DNA from: Ardenticatenia bacterium
GTDB lineage: Bacteria; Chloroflexota; Anaerolineae; Aggregatilineales; Aggregatilineaceae
DNA: 6,834 bases
Assembly (NCBI GenBank): GCA_026984385.1
Contig: JALSSH010000592.1
Location: forward strand, 1 to 6,834
Direction: 5' to 3'
Position numbers and translations under genes: made by a program. Positions within the stretch are counted from its first letter, which is position 1; every line of letters begins with the position of its first letter. This document shows positions 1-6,567 of this stretch, in pieces. The notes beneath the pieces were generated by a model. It had not been told where the DNA came from. It worked only from the letters and a program-made list of their open reading frames with translations, and did no database searches.

Positions 1-14
1 GGGAACACAAGCCT

Positions 15-1760
15 ATGAGGCAAAAAACGCGGCAAACACTGCTACGCTATGGGCTGGCGGCAGTGTGTTTGCTGGCGGCGGTGTGGCTCTGGATGCCCAC
101 CCCCACCCCCGCCCAGGGACAAGATGAGGGCAACGCCCCCATCCCGACCATCGTCGGCGAAGTGCTCAACGCGCAGGGGCAAGCGCTGGCCGATATGGAG
201 ATCGAAGTGTACTTCGGCGCAGACCAAGAGCCGGTCGCCAGCACCAGCAGCTATGAAGACGGCTTTTGGGAGGTGCGCTTGCCGTCGCTTGAGGATGTGC
301 AACAAGTGCGCTTGGGGTTCGTGCACCCGCACTACAAAGCCGAGGCCCGCTCGTTGACGGCGGACGAGGTGCAAACGCTGCGGGAAAACGCCACGCTCAA
401 CGTGGGCACAATTGAGGCGCGCAATCGCTACGCGCTGGGCTTTTGGGTGGCTTCGGCAACCTTTGTGCTGGTATTGGTGCTGATCGCCTCCGAACGTTTG
501 CCAAACGCCACCGCTGCGTTGGCAGGCATTAGCATCATTTTTGTGGTGACCTTCTTCGGCGGGCATTGGCTTTCCAAAGATTTGTACATTTTCAACTTTG
601 AGCGCGCGCTCAGTTACATCAACTGGGAAGTGATCTTCTTGGTGATGGGCATGATGATCGTGGTGAGCGTGATCGAGAGCACTGGGCTTTTCCAGTGGCT
701 GGCCTTCCAAGCCTACCGCTGGAGCCGAGGGCAGCCGATCTTGCTAATGATCGTGCTGGTGATCACCACTACGCTTGCCTCGGCGCTGTTGGATAACGTC
801 ACCACGATGCTGTTGATGGTCCCGATCACGCTGGAGATCGCGGTAGCGCTCAATTTGCCGCCCTCCTCGTTGCTGATCCCCGAAATCCTGGCCTCAAACA
901 TCGGGGGCATCAGCACCCTGATCGGCACGCCGACCAATATCTTGATCGGTGCGTATGCCAAGATTTCTTTCAACGACTTTTTGCTCAATCAGACCCTGGG
1001 CGTTTTCATTGCGCTGGTGGTGATGGTGCTCTATGTAATCTGGCACTTTCGGGACGTTTACGGGCAAGCGCAAAAAGGTATTTCGCCCGTGCTTTACGCC
1101 AAGCTGCAAGAAAACGCCACCATCACCCAGCCCGGAGTGTTGCGTAAGTCGCTTTTTGTCTTCACGGTGACCATCGGCGTTTTTGCCATCGGCGAGTCGT
1201 TGCACATGGTGCCCGCCGTCACCGCGCTACTCGCCGCAACGGTGATGTTGGTGTGGGTGGAAACCGACGTGCAAAAGATGATGAACTTGGTGGACTGGAC
1301 GACGCTGGTTTTCTTCATGGCGCTGTTTATGCTGGTCGGCTCGATCCAAGAAGTGGGCCTGATCAGCACGATAGCCGGCTATATGGGCGATGTGGTAGGG
1401 GCGAATTTGTATTTGGGGGTGTTCATTATCACTTTTGGCGTGGGAATGCTTTCCTTCATCATCGCCAACATCCCATTAGCCGCTTCCATGCTACCGGTGG
1501 TGGAATATCTTTCCGGCAACGTGCCCGGAGCAATGCAAAGCAAGATTCTGTACTATAGCCTTTCGATGGGTTCGGCGATGGGCGGCAACGGCTTTTTGAT
1601 CGGTGGAGAAACCAATTTGATGACGGCAGGTGTGGCCGAACGCGCAGGTTACCCGCTTTCGTTCAGCAAGTTTGCGCGGGTCAGTGTGCCGGTGACGTTG
1701 CTCACCTTGTTGGTGGGCAGCTTGTGGCTACTGTTCCGCTTTGAGGTTTTGGGAGGCTGA
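15..1760 (+). CDS. ArsB/NhaD/SLC13-type ion permease with exported N-terminal domain
   Basis: A 581-residue integral membrane permease of the ion-transporter (ArsB/NhaD/P-protein) superfamily, which moves anions or exchanges cations across the cytoplasmic membrane; the substrate cannot be read from sequence. Residues 1-35 form a basic, then hydrophobic segment (signal peptide or first helix) ending near PTPAQG. Residues about 42-117 resemble a carboxypeptidase regulatory-like beta sandwich (GEVLNAQGQALADMEIEVY, then GFWEVRLP). Residues about 139-578 hold the helices. Family hallmarks are the duplicated re-entrant motifs: LLDNVTTMLLMVP (258-270) followed by SNIGGISTLIGTPTNILIG (294-312), and IIANIPLAASMLPVV (482-496) followed by GGNGFLIGGETNLMTAGVAER (about 523-543), close to the family's GGNGTLIG pattern. 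The start codon lies 14 bases from the window edge with only a weak GGGAA upstream; the signal-like N-terminus supports it. The frame is open to the edge, so a longer protein is possible. The stress-protein gene follows at once. Confidence 0.9.
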   Translation: MRQKTRQTLLRYGLAAVCLLAAVWLWMPTPTPAQGQDEGNAPIPTIVGEVLNAQGQALADMEIEVYFGADQEPVASTSSYEDGFWEVRLPSLEDVQQVRLGFVHPHYKAEARSLTADEVQTLRENATLNVGTIEARNRYALGFWVASATFVLVLVLIASERLPNATAALAGISIIFVVTFFGGHWLSKDLYIFNFERALSYINWEVIFLVMGMMIVVSVIESTGLFQWLAFQAYRWSRGQPILLMIVLVITTTLASALLDNVTTMLLMVPITLEIAVALNLPPSSLLIPEILASNIGGISTLIGTPTNILIGAYAKISFNDFLLNQTLGVFIALVVMVLYVIWHFRDVYGQAQKGISPVLYAKLQENATITQPGVLRKSLFVFTVTIGVFAIGESLHMVPAVTALLAATVMLVWVETDVQKMMNLVDWTTLVFFMALFMLVGSIQEVGLISTIAGYMGDVVGANLYLGVFIITFGVGMLSFIIANIPLAASMLPVVEYLSGNVPGAMQSKILYYSLSMGSAMGGNGFLIGGETNLMTAGVAERAGYPLSFSKFARVSVPVTLLTLLVGSLWLLFRFEVLGG

Positions 1761-1764
1761 GGGA

Positions 1765-2187
1765 ATGGACGTGATCTTATGTGCGACACGAGGCGGTGAA
1801 GCCAGCGTCCACACACAGGAACGCGCGATCGAGCTGGCGAAAGAACGCAACGCCAAGCTGGTTTTTATCTTTGTGGCGGATGTGCGCTTTTTGGAAGGGT
1901 TCACCGCGCCGCGCGTGCCTGCGATGGAAGGAGAGATGGAGCGGCTGGGCGAATTTCTGTTGCTGGTCGCCAAAGAACGCGCCGAAAAAGCCGGCGTGGA
2001 GGCCGACTACATCGTGCGTAGCGGCGACTTCAAAACCGCGCTGGTGGAAGCGGCCAAAGAACTCAACGCCTCGCTGATTGTGCTGGGGCATCCGGCAGAC
2101 AACAGCCTGACCACCATAGAATATCTGGAAAACAAACTCGCTCCCGCGATCGAAGAGGAGACGGGGAGCAAGGTATTGGTCGTTTAG
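1765..2187 (+). CDS. Small universal stress protein (UspA fold)
   Basis: A 140-residue cytosolic UspA-family protein. It opens with a first strand (MDVILCATRGGEAS) and continues with the usual helix (HTQERAIELAKERNAKLVFIFV), a middle helical segment (56-78), VRSGDF (85-89 region), a helix ending in NASLIVLGHP (101-110), and a closing GSKVLVV strand. The canonical ATP loop of the family (G-x2-G-x9-G-S/T) is not intact: G108 is followed by HPADNSLTTIEYLE, so ATP binding is doubtful. The ATG at 1765 is chosen over an upstream in-frame TTG at 1741 because GGGAGG at 1751-1756 sits 8 bases before it and the UspA fold starts exactly there. The gene begins four bases after the permease stop, and its ribosome site lies inside the permease's last codons, so the two are probably co-expressed. 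USP domains often regulate neighbouring transporters (family knowledge); that role here is inference. Confidence 0.88.
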   Translation: MDVILCATRGGEASVHTQERAIELAKERNAKLVFIFVADVRFLEGFTAPRVPAMEGEMERLGEFLLLVAKERAEKAGVEADYIVRSGDFKTALVEAAKELNASLIVLGHPADNSLTTIEYLENKLAPAIEEETGSKVLVV

Positions 2188-2198
2188 AAGCCGTTGAA

Positions 2199-2227
2199 GG
2201 GGGGCGAGAAAGAAATTCACGCCCCCT
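2199..2227. terminator. GC hairpin between convergent genes, possible weak bidirectional terminator
   Basis: GGGGGCG (2200-2206) pairs with CGCCCCC (2220-2226). A G-T wobble can extend the stem outward, and the loop is 13 bases and A-rich. It lies between two convergent stop codons, 12 bases after the stress-protein stop and just beyond the oxidoreductase stop, which is where a shared terminator would be expected. Neither strand has a real T tract after the stem (the plus strand continues TAGG, the minus strand TTCAA), so intrinsic termination would be inefficient. Confidence 0.4.
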
Positions 2228-2234
2228 AGGTCGG

Positions 2235-2852
2235 TCAAAAAGGCGCGTTTTGGTGGCGCTGCTCCTTCCAGGGATCGCCCTCGTTGTGATAGCCCGCTTG
2301 TTCCCAAAAGCCGGGCTTGTCCACCGCGCTAAACTCGATCCCGTGCACCCATTTGGCGCTTTTCCAAAAATAGCGTTGGGGAACAACCGTGCGCAAGGGG
2401 TAGCCGTGTTCGGGCGTCAACAGCTCGCCGTTGTAACGATAGGCCAACAGCACGTTGTCCTCCAACATCACCTCCAACGGCAAATTGGCGGTGAAGCCGT
2501 AGGCGGCGTGCGCGATCACGTAGCGGGCGCCGGGTTTGAGCCGCAGCAGCGCCACAAAATCGCGGAAAAGGACGCCTTCCCACGTGGTATCAAACTTGCT
2601 CCAGCCGGTCACACAATGGATATCGGTGGTGAGGGTGACGGTGGGGAGCTGTAAAAAGGCTTCCCACGTCCAACTTTTTTCCTCTTCCACTTCCCCAAAA
2701 GCGCGCAACTTCCAAGTGGTGATGTCAATGTCGGGGACAGGGCCGTAGTGCAAAACGGGGAACTTTTGGGTGAGCGCTTGGCCCGGGGGCAAGCGTCCGG
2801 CGGCCTGCATACGGCGCTCTTCTTCGCGGCGATCTTTGGCCTCGTTGGGCAT
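2235..2852 (-). CDS. Cytosolic sulfite-oxidase-like molybdopterin oxidoreductase (YuiH-type)
   Basis: A 205-residue protein of the oxidoreductase molybdopterin-binding (sulfite oxidase/MsrP) fold, close in pattern to the short YuiH-like subgroup: RLPPGQALTQKFPVLHYGPVP (20-40), a tryptophan-rich segment (47-63), then TTDIHCVTGWSKFDTTWEGV (75-94). Cys80 is the expected thiolate ligand of the molybdenum centre. HGYPLRTVVPQRYFWKSAKWV (149-169) is the second signature, with Arg154 and a basic patch that usually contacts cofactor or substrate. There is no Tat or Sec signal peptide and no haem domain, so it should act in the cytosol, unlike MsrP/YedY. The physiological substrate of this subgroup is unknown. 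The start is well defined by AGGAGG at 2863-2858, five bases before the ATG. It is divergent from the LCP gene and convergent with the stress protein. No molybdenum-cofactor biosynthesis gene is present in the window. Confidence 0.9.
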   Translation of the reverse strand: MPNEAKDRREEERRMQAAGRLPPGQALTQKFPVLHYGPVPDIDITTWKLRAFGEVEEEKSWTWEAFLQLPTVTLTTDIHCVTGWSKFDTTWEGVLFRDFVALLRLKPGARYVIAHAAYGFTANLPLEVMLEDNVLLAYRYNGELLTPEHGYPLRTVVPQRYFWKSAKWVHGIEFSAVDKPGFWEQAGYHNEGDPWKEQRHQNAPF

Positions 2853-2885
2853 CTTTACCTCCTATGCGTTGGCACAACTGAGCAG

Positions 2886-2915
2886 AAAATACCATAGCCG
2901 CCCGACGTGCGGCAA
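2886..2915 (-). promoter_or_regulatory. Candidate promoter for the oxidoreductase gene
   Basis: Reading the minus strand, TTGCCG (2915-2910) and TATTTT (2891-2886) are separated by 18 bases and lie just upstream of the AGGAGG ribosome site. Each hexamer matches the sigma-70 consensus at four of six positions. An alternative -10, TATGGT, overlaps but gives a spacer of only 13 bases. The position is right; the match is modest. Confidence 0.28.
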
Positions 2916-2960
2916 AATTCGGCGCGGGGCAAGCGGCGACCACTCGCCCGCAGCGCGCCG

Positions 2961-2989
2961 TTGAGCGCGAATCGGTTTAACGCTACAAT
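2961..2989 (+). promoter_or_regulatory. Sigma-70-type promoter of the LCP gene
   Basis: TTGAGC (2961-2966) and TACAAT (2984-2989) are separated by 17 bases, the optimal spacing, with four and five of six consensus matches. Transcription would start near 2996 and give a leader of about 25 bases with GGAG at 3012-3015. The -10 box sits inside a short dyad, CGCTA-CAA-TAGCG (2981-2993), which could be chance or an operator overlapping the promoter. The promoter also argues against any LCP start upstream of 3021. Confidence 0.6.
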
Positions 2990-3020
2990 AGCGACGAACC
3001 GAACATTGCGTGGAGCGATC

Positions 3021-4343
3021 ATGCCAGCGGAAAATACCGTTCCCACCCAACCGCACAACAAACCAGCGCCCAACTCGGACGCGCCGCTTGTGCCCCCCAC
3101 AAAAGCGCCGAACGCTCCGCCCTATGCCGGCCATTGGTACAGCCTGCCCGGGCAACAAATTCCCCCCACCGAATCGGCCCGGCCTGCCATCGCCCCGACC
3201 CTTCCCATCCCCGGGCGCGGACATCCACGCACTGCCCGCGACCGTGTGCGTCGGCGCAAAGTGCGAAGGGAGATGGGCGCGCCGGACGATTGGGCGTGGG
3301 TGATCATCGCGGCGGCGTTGCTCGGAACAACCGTGCTGATGAGCATGATCGTTTTTTTCCTGCTGCAAACCACGCGCAGCAGCTCTAGCACGGTGGCGAC
3401 CGCCGGCCCGCCCATCGAGCCGACTTCGGTCATTTATGGGCCGGGCGGTATTTTGGCAGGCACGGCGAGCGGTGATTCTTCCGGTGGGATGTTGGGTAAC
3501 GGCGAGAGCATGGTCATCAAACCCTGGGACGGCAAAGAACGCTTCACCGTGTTGGTAATGGGGCTGGACAGACGCCCGGGGGAATTCGGCGCTTCGATGC
3601 GCACAGACACCATCATCCTCATCAGCTTGGACCCGCGCACCAACCATGTGGGCATCCTCAGCATCCCGCGCGATCTCTTTGTGGATATTCCCGGGTATGG
3701 CCTGCAACGGATCAATACCGCTTACGGCTCGGGCGAGCTGGAAGGGCCGGGAGGCGGGCCGCGCTTGGCGATGCAAACCGTGCAATACAACTTCGGCATT
3801 CGGGTGAATGAGTATGTGGTGGTGGACTTCAACGCTTTTATCAAGCTCATTGACCTGATCGGCGGGGTCAATATCGAAGTACCCTATGACATCTACGACC
3901 CGCTCTATCCGGATATGAACTACGGCTACGACCCGTTTTCGATCTCGGCGGGCTGGCATTTGATGGACGGGGCGACCGCGCTCAAGTACGCGCGCAGCCG
4001 CCACTCCTCCGATGACATAGACCGCAGCCGCCGTCAGCAACAAGTAATTTTCGCCATTCGAGACAAAGTGTTGGCCTACGACATGATCCCCAAGCTGGCC
4101 GTGCAAGCGCCGCAAATTTGGGCGGAGCTGAAAGAAGGCATTGAGACCGGCTTGACCTTGGAGCAGATTTTGCAGTTGGCCTGGTGGGTGAAGGACATCC
4201 CCGCCGAAAATTACACCAACGCGGTGCTGGGCTGGGAGTACGTGATCCCCTGGAACTATGAAGGTATGGATATTTTGATCCCGGACCGCAACAAGATCGG
4301 CCCGCTGATGGTAGAGGTCTTCGGGCCGGACTATAACCAGTAG
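3021..4343 (+). CDS. LytR-CpsA-Psr (LCP) family cell-wall glycopolymer transferase
   Basis: A 440-residue membrane-anchored LCP protein. Enzymes of this family move glycopolymers (teichoic acid, capsule, arabinogalactan-type chains) from polyprenyl pyrophosphate carriers to peptidoglycan on the outer face of the membrane. Residues 1-88 are a long, proline-rich, then basic tail (RTARDRVRRRKVRRE near 71-85) predicted cytoplasmic. One helix spans about 92-115 (AWVIIAAALLGTTVLMSMIV), followed by a Ser/Gly-rich linker. The LCP domain runs from about 173 to 350. It shows FTVLVMGLDRRPGE, then MRTDTIILISLD (Arg194, Asp196), LSIPRDLFVDIPG (Arg217, Asp218) and INTAYGSGE. The signature ALKYARSRHSSDDIDRSRRQQ carries Arg325, Arg327, Asp334, Arg335 and Arg338. 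These Asp and Arg residues bind metal and pyrophosphate in characterised homologues. The ATG at 3021 has GGAG five bases upstream; the frame stays open back to 2907, but that stretch contains the promoter. No teichoic-acid or capsule genes adjoin it. Confidence 0.93.
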   Translation: MPAENTVPTQPHNKPAPNSDAPLVPPTKAPNAPPYAGHWYSLPGQQIPPTESARPAIAPTLPIPGRGHPRTARDRVRRRKVRREMGAPDDWAWVIIAAALLGTTVLMSMIVFFLLQTTRSSSSTVATAGPPIEPTSVIYGPGGILAGTASGDSSGGMLGNGESMVIKPWDGKERFTVLVMGLDRRPGEFGASMRTDTIILISLDPRTNHVGILSIPRDLFVDIPGYGLQRINTAYGSGELEGPGGGPRLAMQTVQYNFGIRVNEYVVVDFNAFIKLIDLIGGVNIEVPYDIYDPLYPDMNYGYDPFSISAGWHLMDGATALKYARSRHSSDDIDRSRRQQQVIFAIRDKVLAYDMIPKLAVQAPQIWAELKEGIETGLTLEQILQLAWWVKDIPAENYTNAVLGWEYVIPWNYEGMDILIPDRNKIGPLMVEVFGPDYNQ

Positions 4344-4390
4344 CCGAGCGTAAAACGCGCACGCTGCACGCAAAGGGACGTGGCGCGTCG

Positions 4391-4505
4391 GGGGCGCTGC
4401 GCGTGCGCCGCCCGCAGGCCTGGCGCAGCCAGGCCTCGAAGCGACTGCGTCGCTTCGGTGCGCTTTTCAGCGCACGCGGGCGGCGCACACCCGCGCACGC
4501 GCTCC
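4391..4505. repeat. Compact intergenic cloverleaf palindrome (perfect core 4403-4488)
   Basis: An outer 13-bp perfect stem (4403-4415 with 4476-4488) encloses three perfect hairpins set end to end. Hairpin 1 is 4416-4436: AGGCCTGGC, loop GCA, GCCAGGCCT. Hairpin 2 is 4437-4457: CGAAGCGAC, loop TGC, GTCGCTTCG. Hairpin 3 is 4458-4475: GTGCGCT, loop TTTC, AGCGCAC. No base is unpaired at the junction; 76 of 86 bases pair and only the three loops are free. The outer stem can extend by five pairs (4398-4402 with 4493-4497, after a bulge of 4489-4492) and seven more (4391-4397 with 4499-4505, one G-T, after a C4498 bulge). It lies wholly between the LCP stop and the GH13 start. It is not a tRNA: there is no T-loop, anticodon arm or acceptor end. 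It has no terminator T tract after the stem. The fold works on DNA or RNA and on both strands. Candidate identities are a REP/BIME-like dispersed repeat, a small MITE, or a structured untranslated RNA; the sequence alone does not decide. Confidence 0.85.
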
Positions 4506-4598
4506 GAGCCGCACACGGACGCTCACCCGCCCAAGCTCCACACTTTGCCCATCGTGCGCCACGCTCGCCATGACCAAACGCAGGAGACAAACCGATCG

Positions 4599-6548
4599 AT
4601 GTCTGCCATTGAGCGCATTATCGAGGCTTTGCGCACCCAAGAACGCCCGCTAACCACGCCTTATCATGTGCCCGGCTTGTGGATCGACCACGAGCATCCC
4701 GCGCCGCAAGCCGTCAACCCCTATCGCTTTTACGCCGAACGCCTGGAAGCGATCCGCGCCGCGCCGCCCCAAGCGCTCACGCCCAGCCCGGGCGGCGGCG
4801 AGTGGACGCGCCACGCCGTGATCTACAACCTCTTCCCGCGCGTGGCCGCCGCCTATGACCACGACCACGACGGCAAACTGGCGCTCGAACCCTCGCCGGA
4901 CGGTTGGCGCGAGACGGGGACGCTGCTCAAAAGCATTGTGCTTTTGCCGTATATCCGCAGCCTGGGCGTGGATACGGTCTACCTGTTGCCCATCACCACC
5001 GTCGGGCAAGACGGCAAAAAAGGCGCGCTCGGCTCGCCCTACGCGATCCGCAACCCGTACAAGCTGGATCGCAACTTGGCCGAGCCGGCCTTGCCGTTGG
5101 ATGTGGACGCGCTTTTCGCGGGCTTTGTAGAAGCCGCGCACCGGTTGGGGATGCGCGTGGTGATGGAGTTCGTTTTGCGTACCGCCTCCAAAGACGGCGA
5201 TTGGATCGGGGAACATCCGGAGTGGTTTTACTGGATTCGGGAAGATGTGGCGGACCGCGCGGCGGGCAGCGCCGACCCTGCCGCTTACGGGCCGCCGATC
5301 TTTGCGGCGGACGAATTGGCGCACATCAAGGAAAAGGTGGCGCGCGGGGACTTCACCGAGCTGCCCCCGCCGCCCGCCGCCTATCGCGCCATGTTCACCG
5401 CGCCGCCCCGTCCGGAGCGCGTGCGCATGGAAGGAGGGCGCTGGGTCGGCGAGCTGGAAGACGGAACGCGCGTGCGCATCCCCGGGGCGTTCGCGGACTG
5501 GCCGCCGGACGACAATCAGCCGCCCTGGACGGACGTCACCTACTTGCGCCTATACGATCATCCGGATTTCAACTACATCGCCTACAACACGATCCGCATG
5601 TACGATGCGCGCCTGGCCCGTCCAGAAAACGCGGTCGCCGACTTGTGGGAAAGCATCGTCGGCGTCATCCCGCACTATCAACGCACCTTCGGCATTGACG
5701 GCGTGATGATGGATATGGGGCACGCGCTGCCTATGCCGCTCAAGCAGCGCATCGTCGCGGCGGCGCGCGCGCTTAACCCGGACTTCGCCTTTTGGGACGA
5801 GAATTTCACCATCACCCAAAAGAGCGTGGACGAAGGCTACAACGCGGTGTTGGGCTATATGCTCTTTGACTTTCACCTGCAGCACAAACTGCGCGAGTTC
5901 ATCGAGCGCCTTTCGCGTGAGCGGCTGCCGCTGCCCTTTTTCGCGACGGCGGAAAACCACAACACGCCGCGCGCCGCCAGCCGTCCCGCCGCGCTGGAAT
6001 ATGTGCACTACGCGCTGATCCTGAGCGCGCTGGTGCCGGGCATTCCCTTTATTCACAACGGCTTTGAGCTGTTGGAAACCAAGCCGATCAACACCGGCTT
6101 GGGCTTTGACGAGGAAACGATCCGCGCCAACCCCGCCGAAACGCTGCCGCTTTTCAGCGCTTGGGCATTGGATTGGACACGCGCCAACAATCTGGTCGGC
6201 TCGATCCGCTACGCGATGGAGTTACGGCATCGCTACGCCGCCCTGCTCAGCGACCCCGATCCGGCCACGTTCATCATGGGCCACAGCGACAACCCCCACC
6301 TCCTGGCCTTTGCGCGCCACAACGCCGAGGCGACGTTGTTTATCGTTGCCAACACCCAGGCAGAAAACACCGCAAGCGGCACAGTCTATTTGCCGGTGTG
6401 CGATTGCGACCTTCGGGCGCTTTGGGGCGCGGACGCCCCACAGCAAGCCCGCAGCGCCGTTGCGCTCACGGTGACGCTGGGGCCGTATGGCGTGCTGGTG
6501 TTGGAAGGCGGGGACGACTTCCCCAAATGGCATCATCCCTCGGCGTAA
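4599..6548 (+). CDS. GH13 alpha-amylase-superfamily protein, GlgE-like, with non-canonical catalytic motifs
   Basis: A 649-residue cytosolic protein (no signal peptide) with a (beta/alpha)8 GH13 barrel. Residues 1-70 are an N-terminal extension; the barrel starts at HAVIYNLFPR (72-81). DTVYLLPITTVG (125-136) and GSPYAIRNPYKLD (145-157) resemble the maltosyltransferase GlgE (GH13_3), as does GMRVVMEFVLRTASKDGDWI with EHPEWFYWI (184-213). Region II is FGIDGVMMDMGH with Asp372 as presumed nucleophile; region III is FAFWDENF with Glu401 as presumed acid/base; region IV is FFATAENHNTPR with His454-Asn455. The region II arginine is Met370 and the usual region IV Asp is Asn455. A long insert (about 215-345) lies between strands 3 and 4, and a small beta domain (about 555-637) closes the protein. 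A role in alpha-glucan or maltose-phosphate chemistry is family inference. The start at 4599 has AGGAGA at 4582-4587, a rather long spacing. The frame is open upstream to 4380, but that part runs through the palindrome and is not protein-like. Confidence 0.85.
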   Translation: MSAIERIIEALRTQERPLTTPYHVPGLWIDHEHPAPQAVNPYRFYAERLEAIRAAPPQALTPSPGGGEWTRHAVIYNLFPRVAAAYDHDHDGKLALEPSPDGWRETGTLLKSIVLLPYIRSLGVDTVYLLPITTVGQDGKKGALGSPYAIRNPYKLDRNLAEPALPLDVDALFAGFVEAAHRLGMRVVMEFVLRTASKDGDWIGEHPEWFYWIREDVADRAAGSADPAAYGPPIFAADELAHIKEKVARGDFTELPPPPAAYRAMFTAPPRPERVRMEGGRWVGELEDGTRVRIPGAFADWPPDDNQPPWTDVTYLRLYDHPDFNYIAYNTIRMYDARLARPENAVADLWESIVGVIPHYQRTFGIDGVMMDMGHALPMPLKQRIVAAARALNPDFAFWDENFTITQKSVDEGYNAVLGYMLFDFHLQHKLREFIERLSRERLPLPFFATAENHNTPRAASRPAALEYVHYALILSALVPGIPFIHNGFELLETKPINTGLGFDEETIRANPAETLPLFSAWALDWTRANNLVGSIRYAMELRHRYAALLSDPDPATFIMGHSDNPHLLAFARHNAEATLFIVANTQAENTASGTVYLPVCDCDLRALWGADAPQQARSAVALTVTLGPYGVLVLEGGDDFPKWHHPSA

Positions 6549-6567
6549 GTTCCACGCCGTAAACGCA

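Noticed and set aside
2250..2654. Plus-strand open frame opposite the oxidoreductase
   Set aside because: It lacks a ribosome site and domain features, while the minus-strand frame has both molybdopterin-domain signatures.
2907..3020. In-frame upstream extension of the LCP gene
   Set aside because: It overlaps a well-spaced -35/-10 pair, and GGAG lies five bases before the ATG at 3021.
2862..4373. Long open frame of 503 codons opposite the LCP gene
   Set aside because: It is an antisense shadow of a GC-rich gene: it is His/Arg-rich without recognisable motifs, and the opposite frame has clear LCP signatures.
4458..4475. Rho-independent terminator for the LCP gene at hairpin 3
   Set aside because: The Ts are in the loop and GC-rich sequence follows the stem, so there is no U tract.
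4403..4488. tRNA or tmRNA gene, suggested by the cloverleaf shape and 86-nt length
   Set aside because: It has no T-arm consensus, no seven-base anticodon loop, loops of only three to four bases, and a 13-bp acceptor-like stem without linkers.
4380..4598. In-frame N-terminal extension of the GH13 gene (73 residues rich in Arg, Ala, His)
   Set aside because: It runs through the cloverleaf palindrome, has low-complexity composition unlike the enzyme, and a ribosome site precedes the ATG at 4599.
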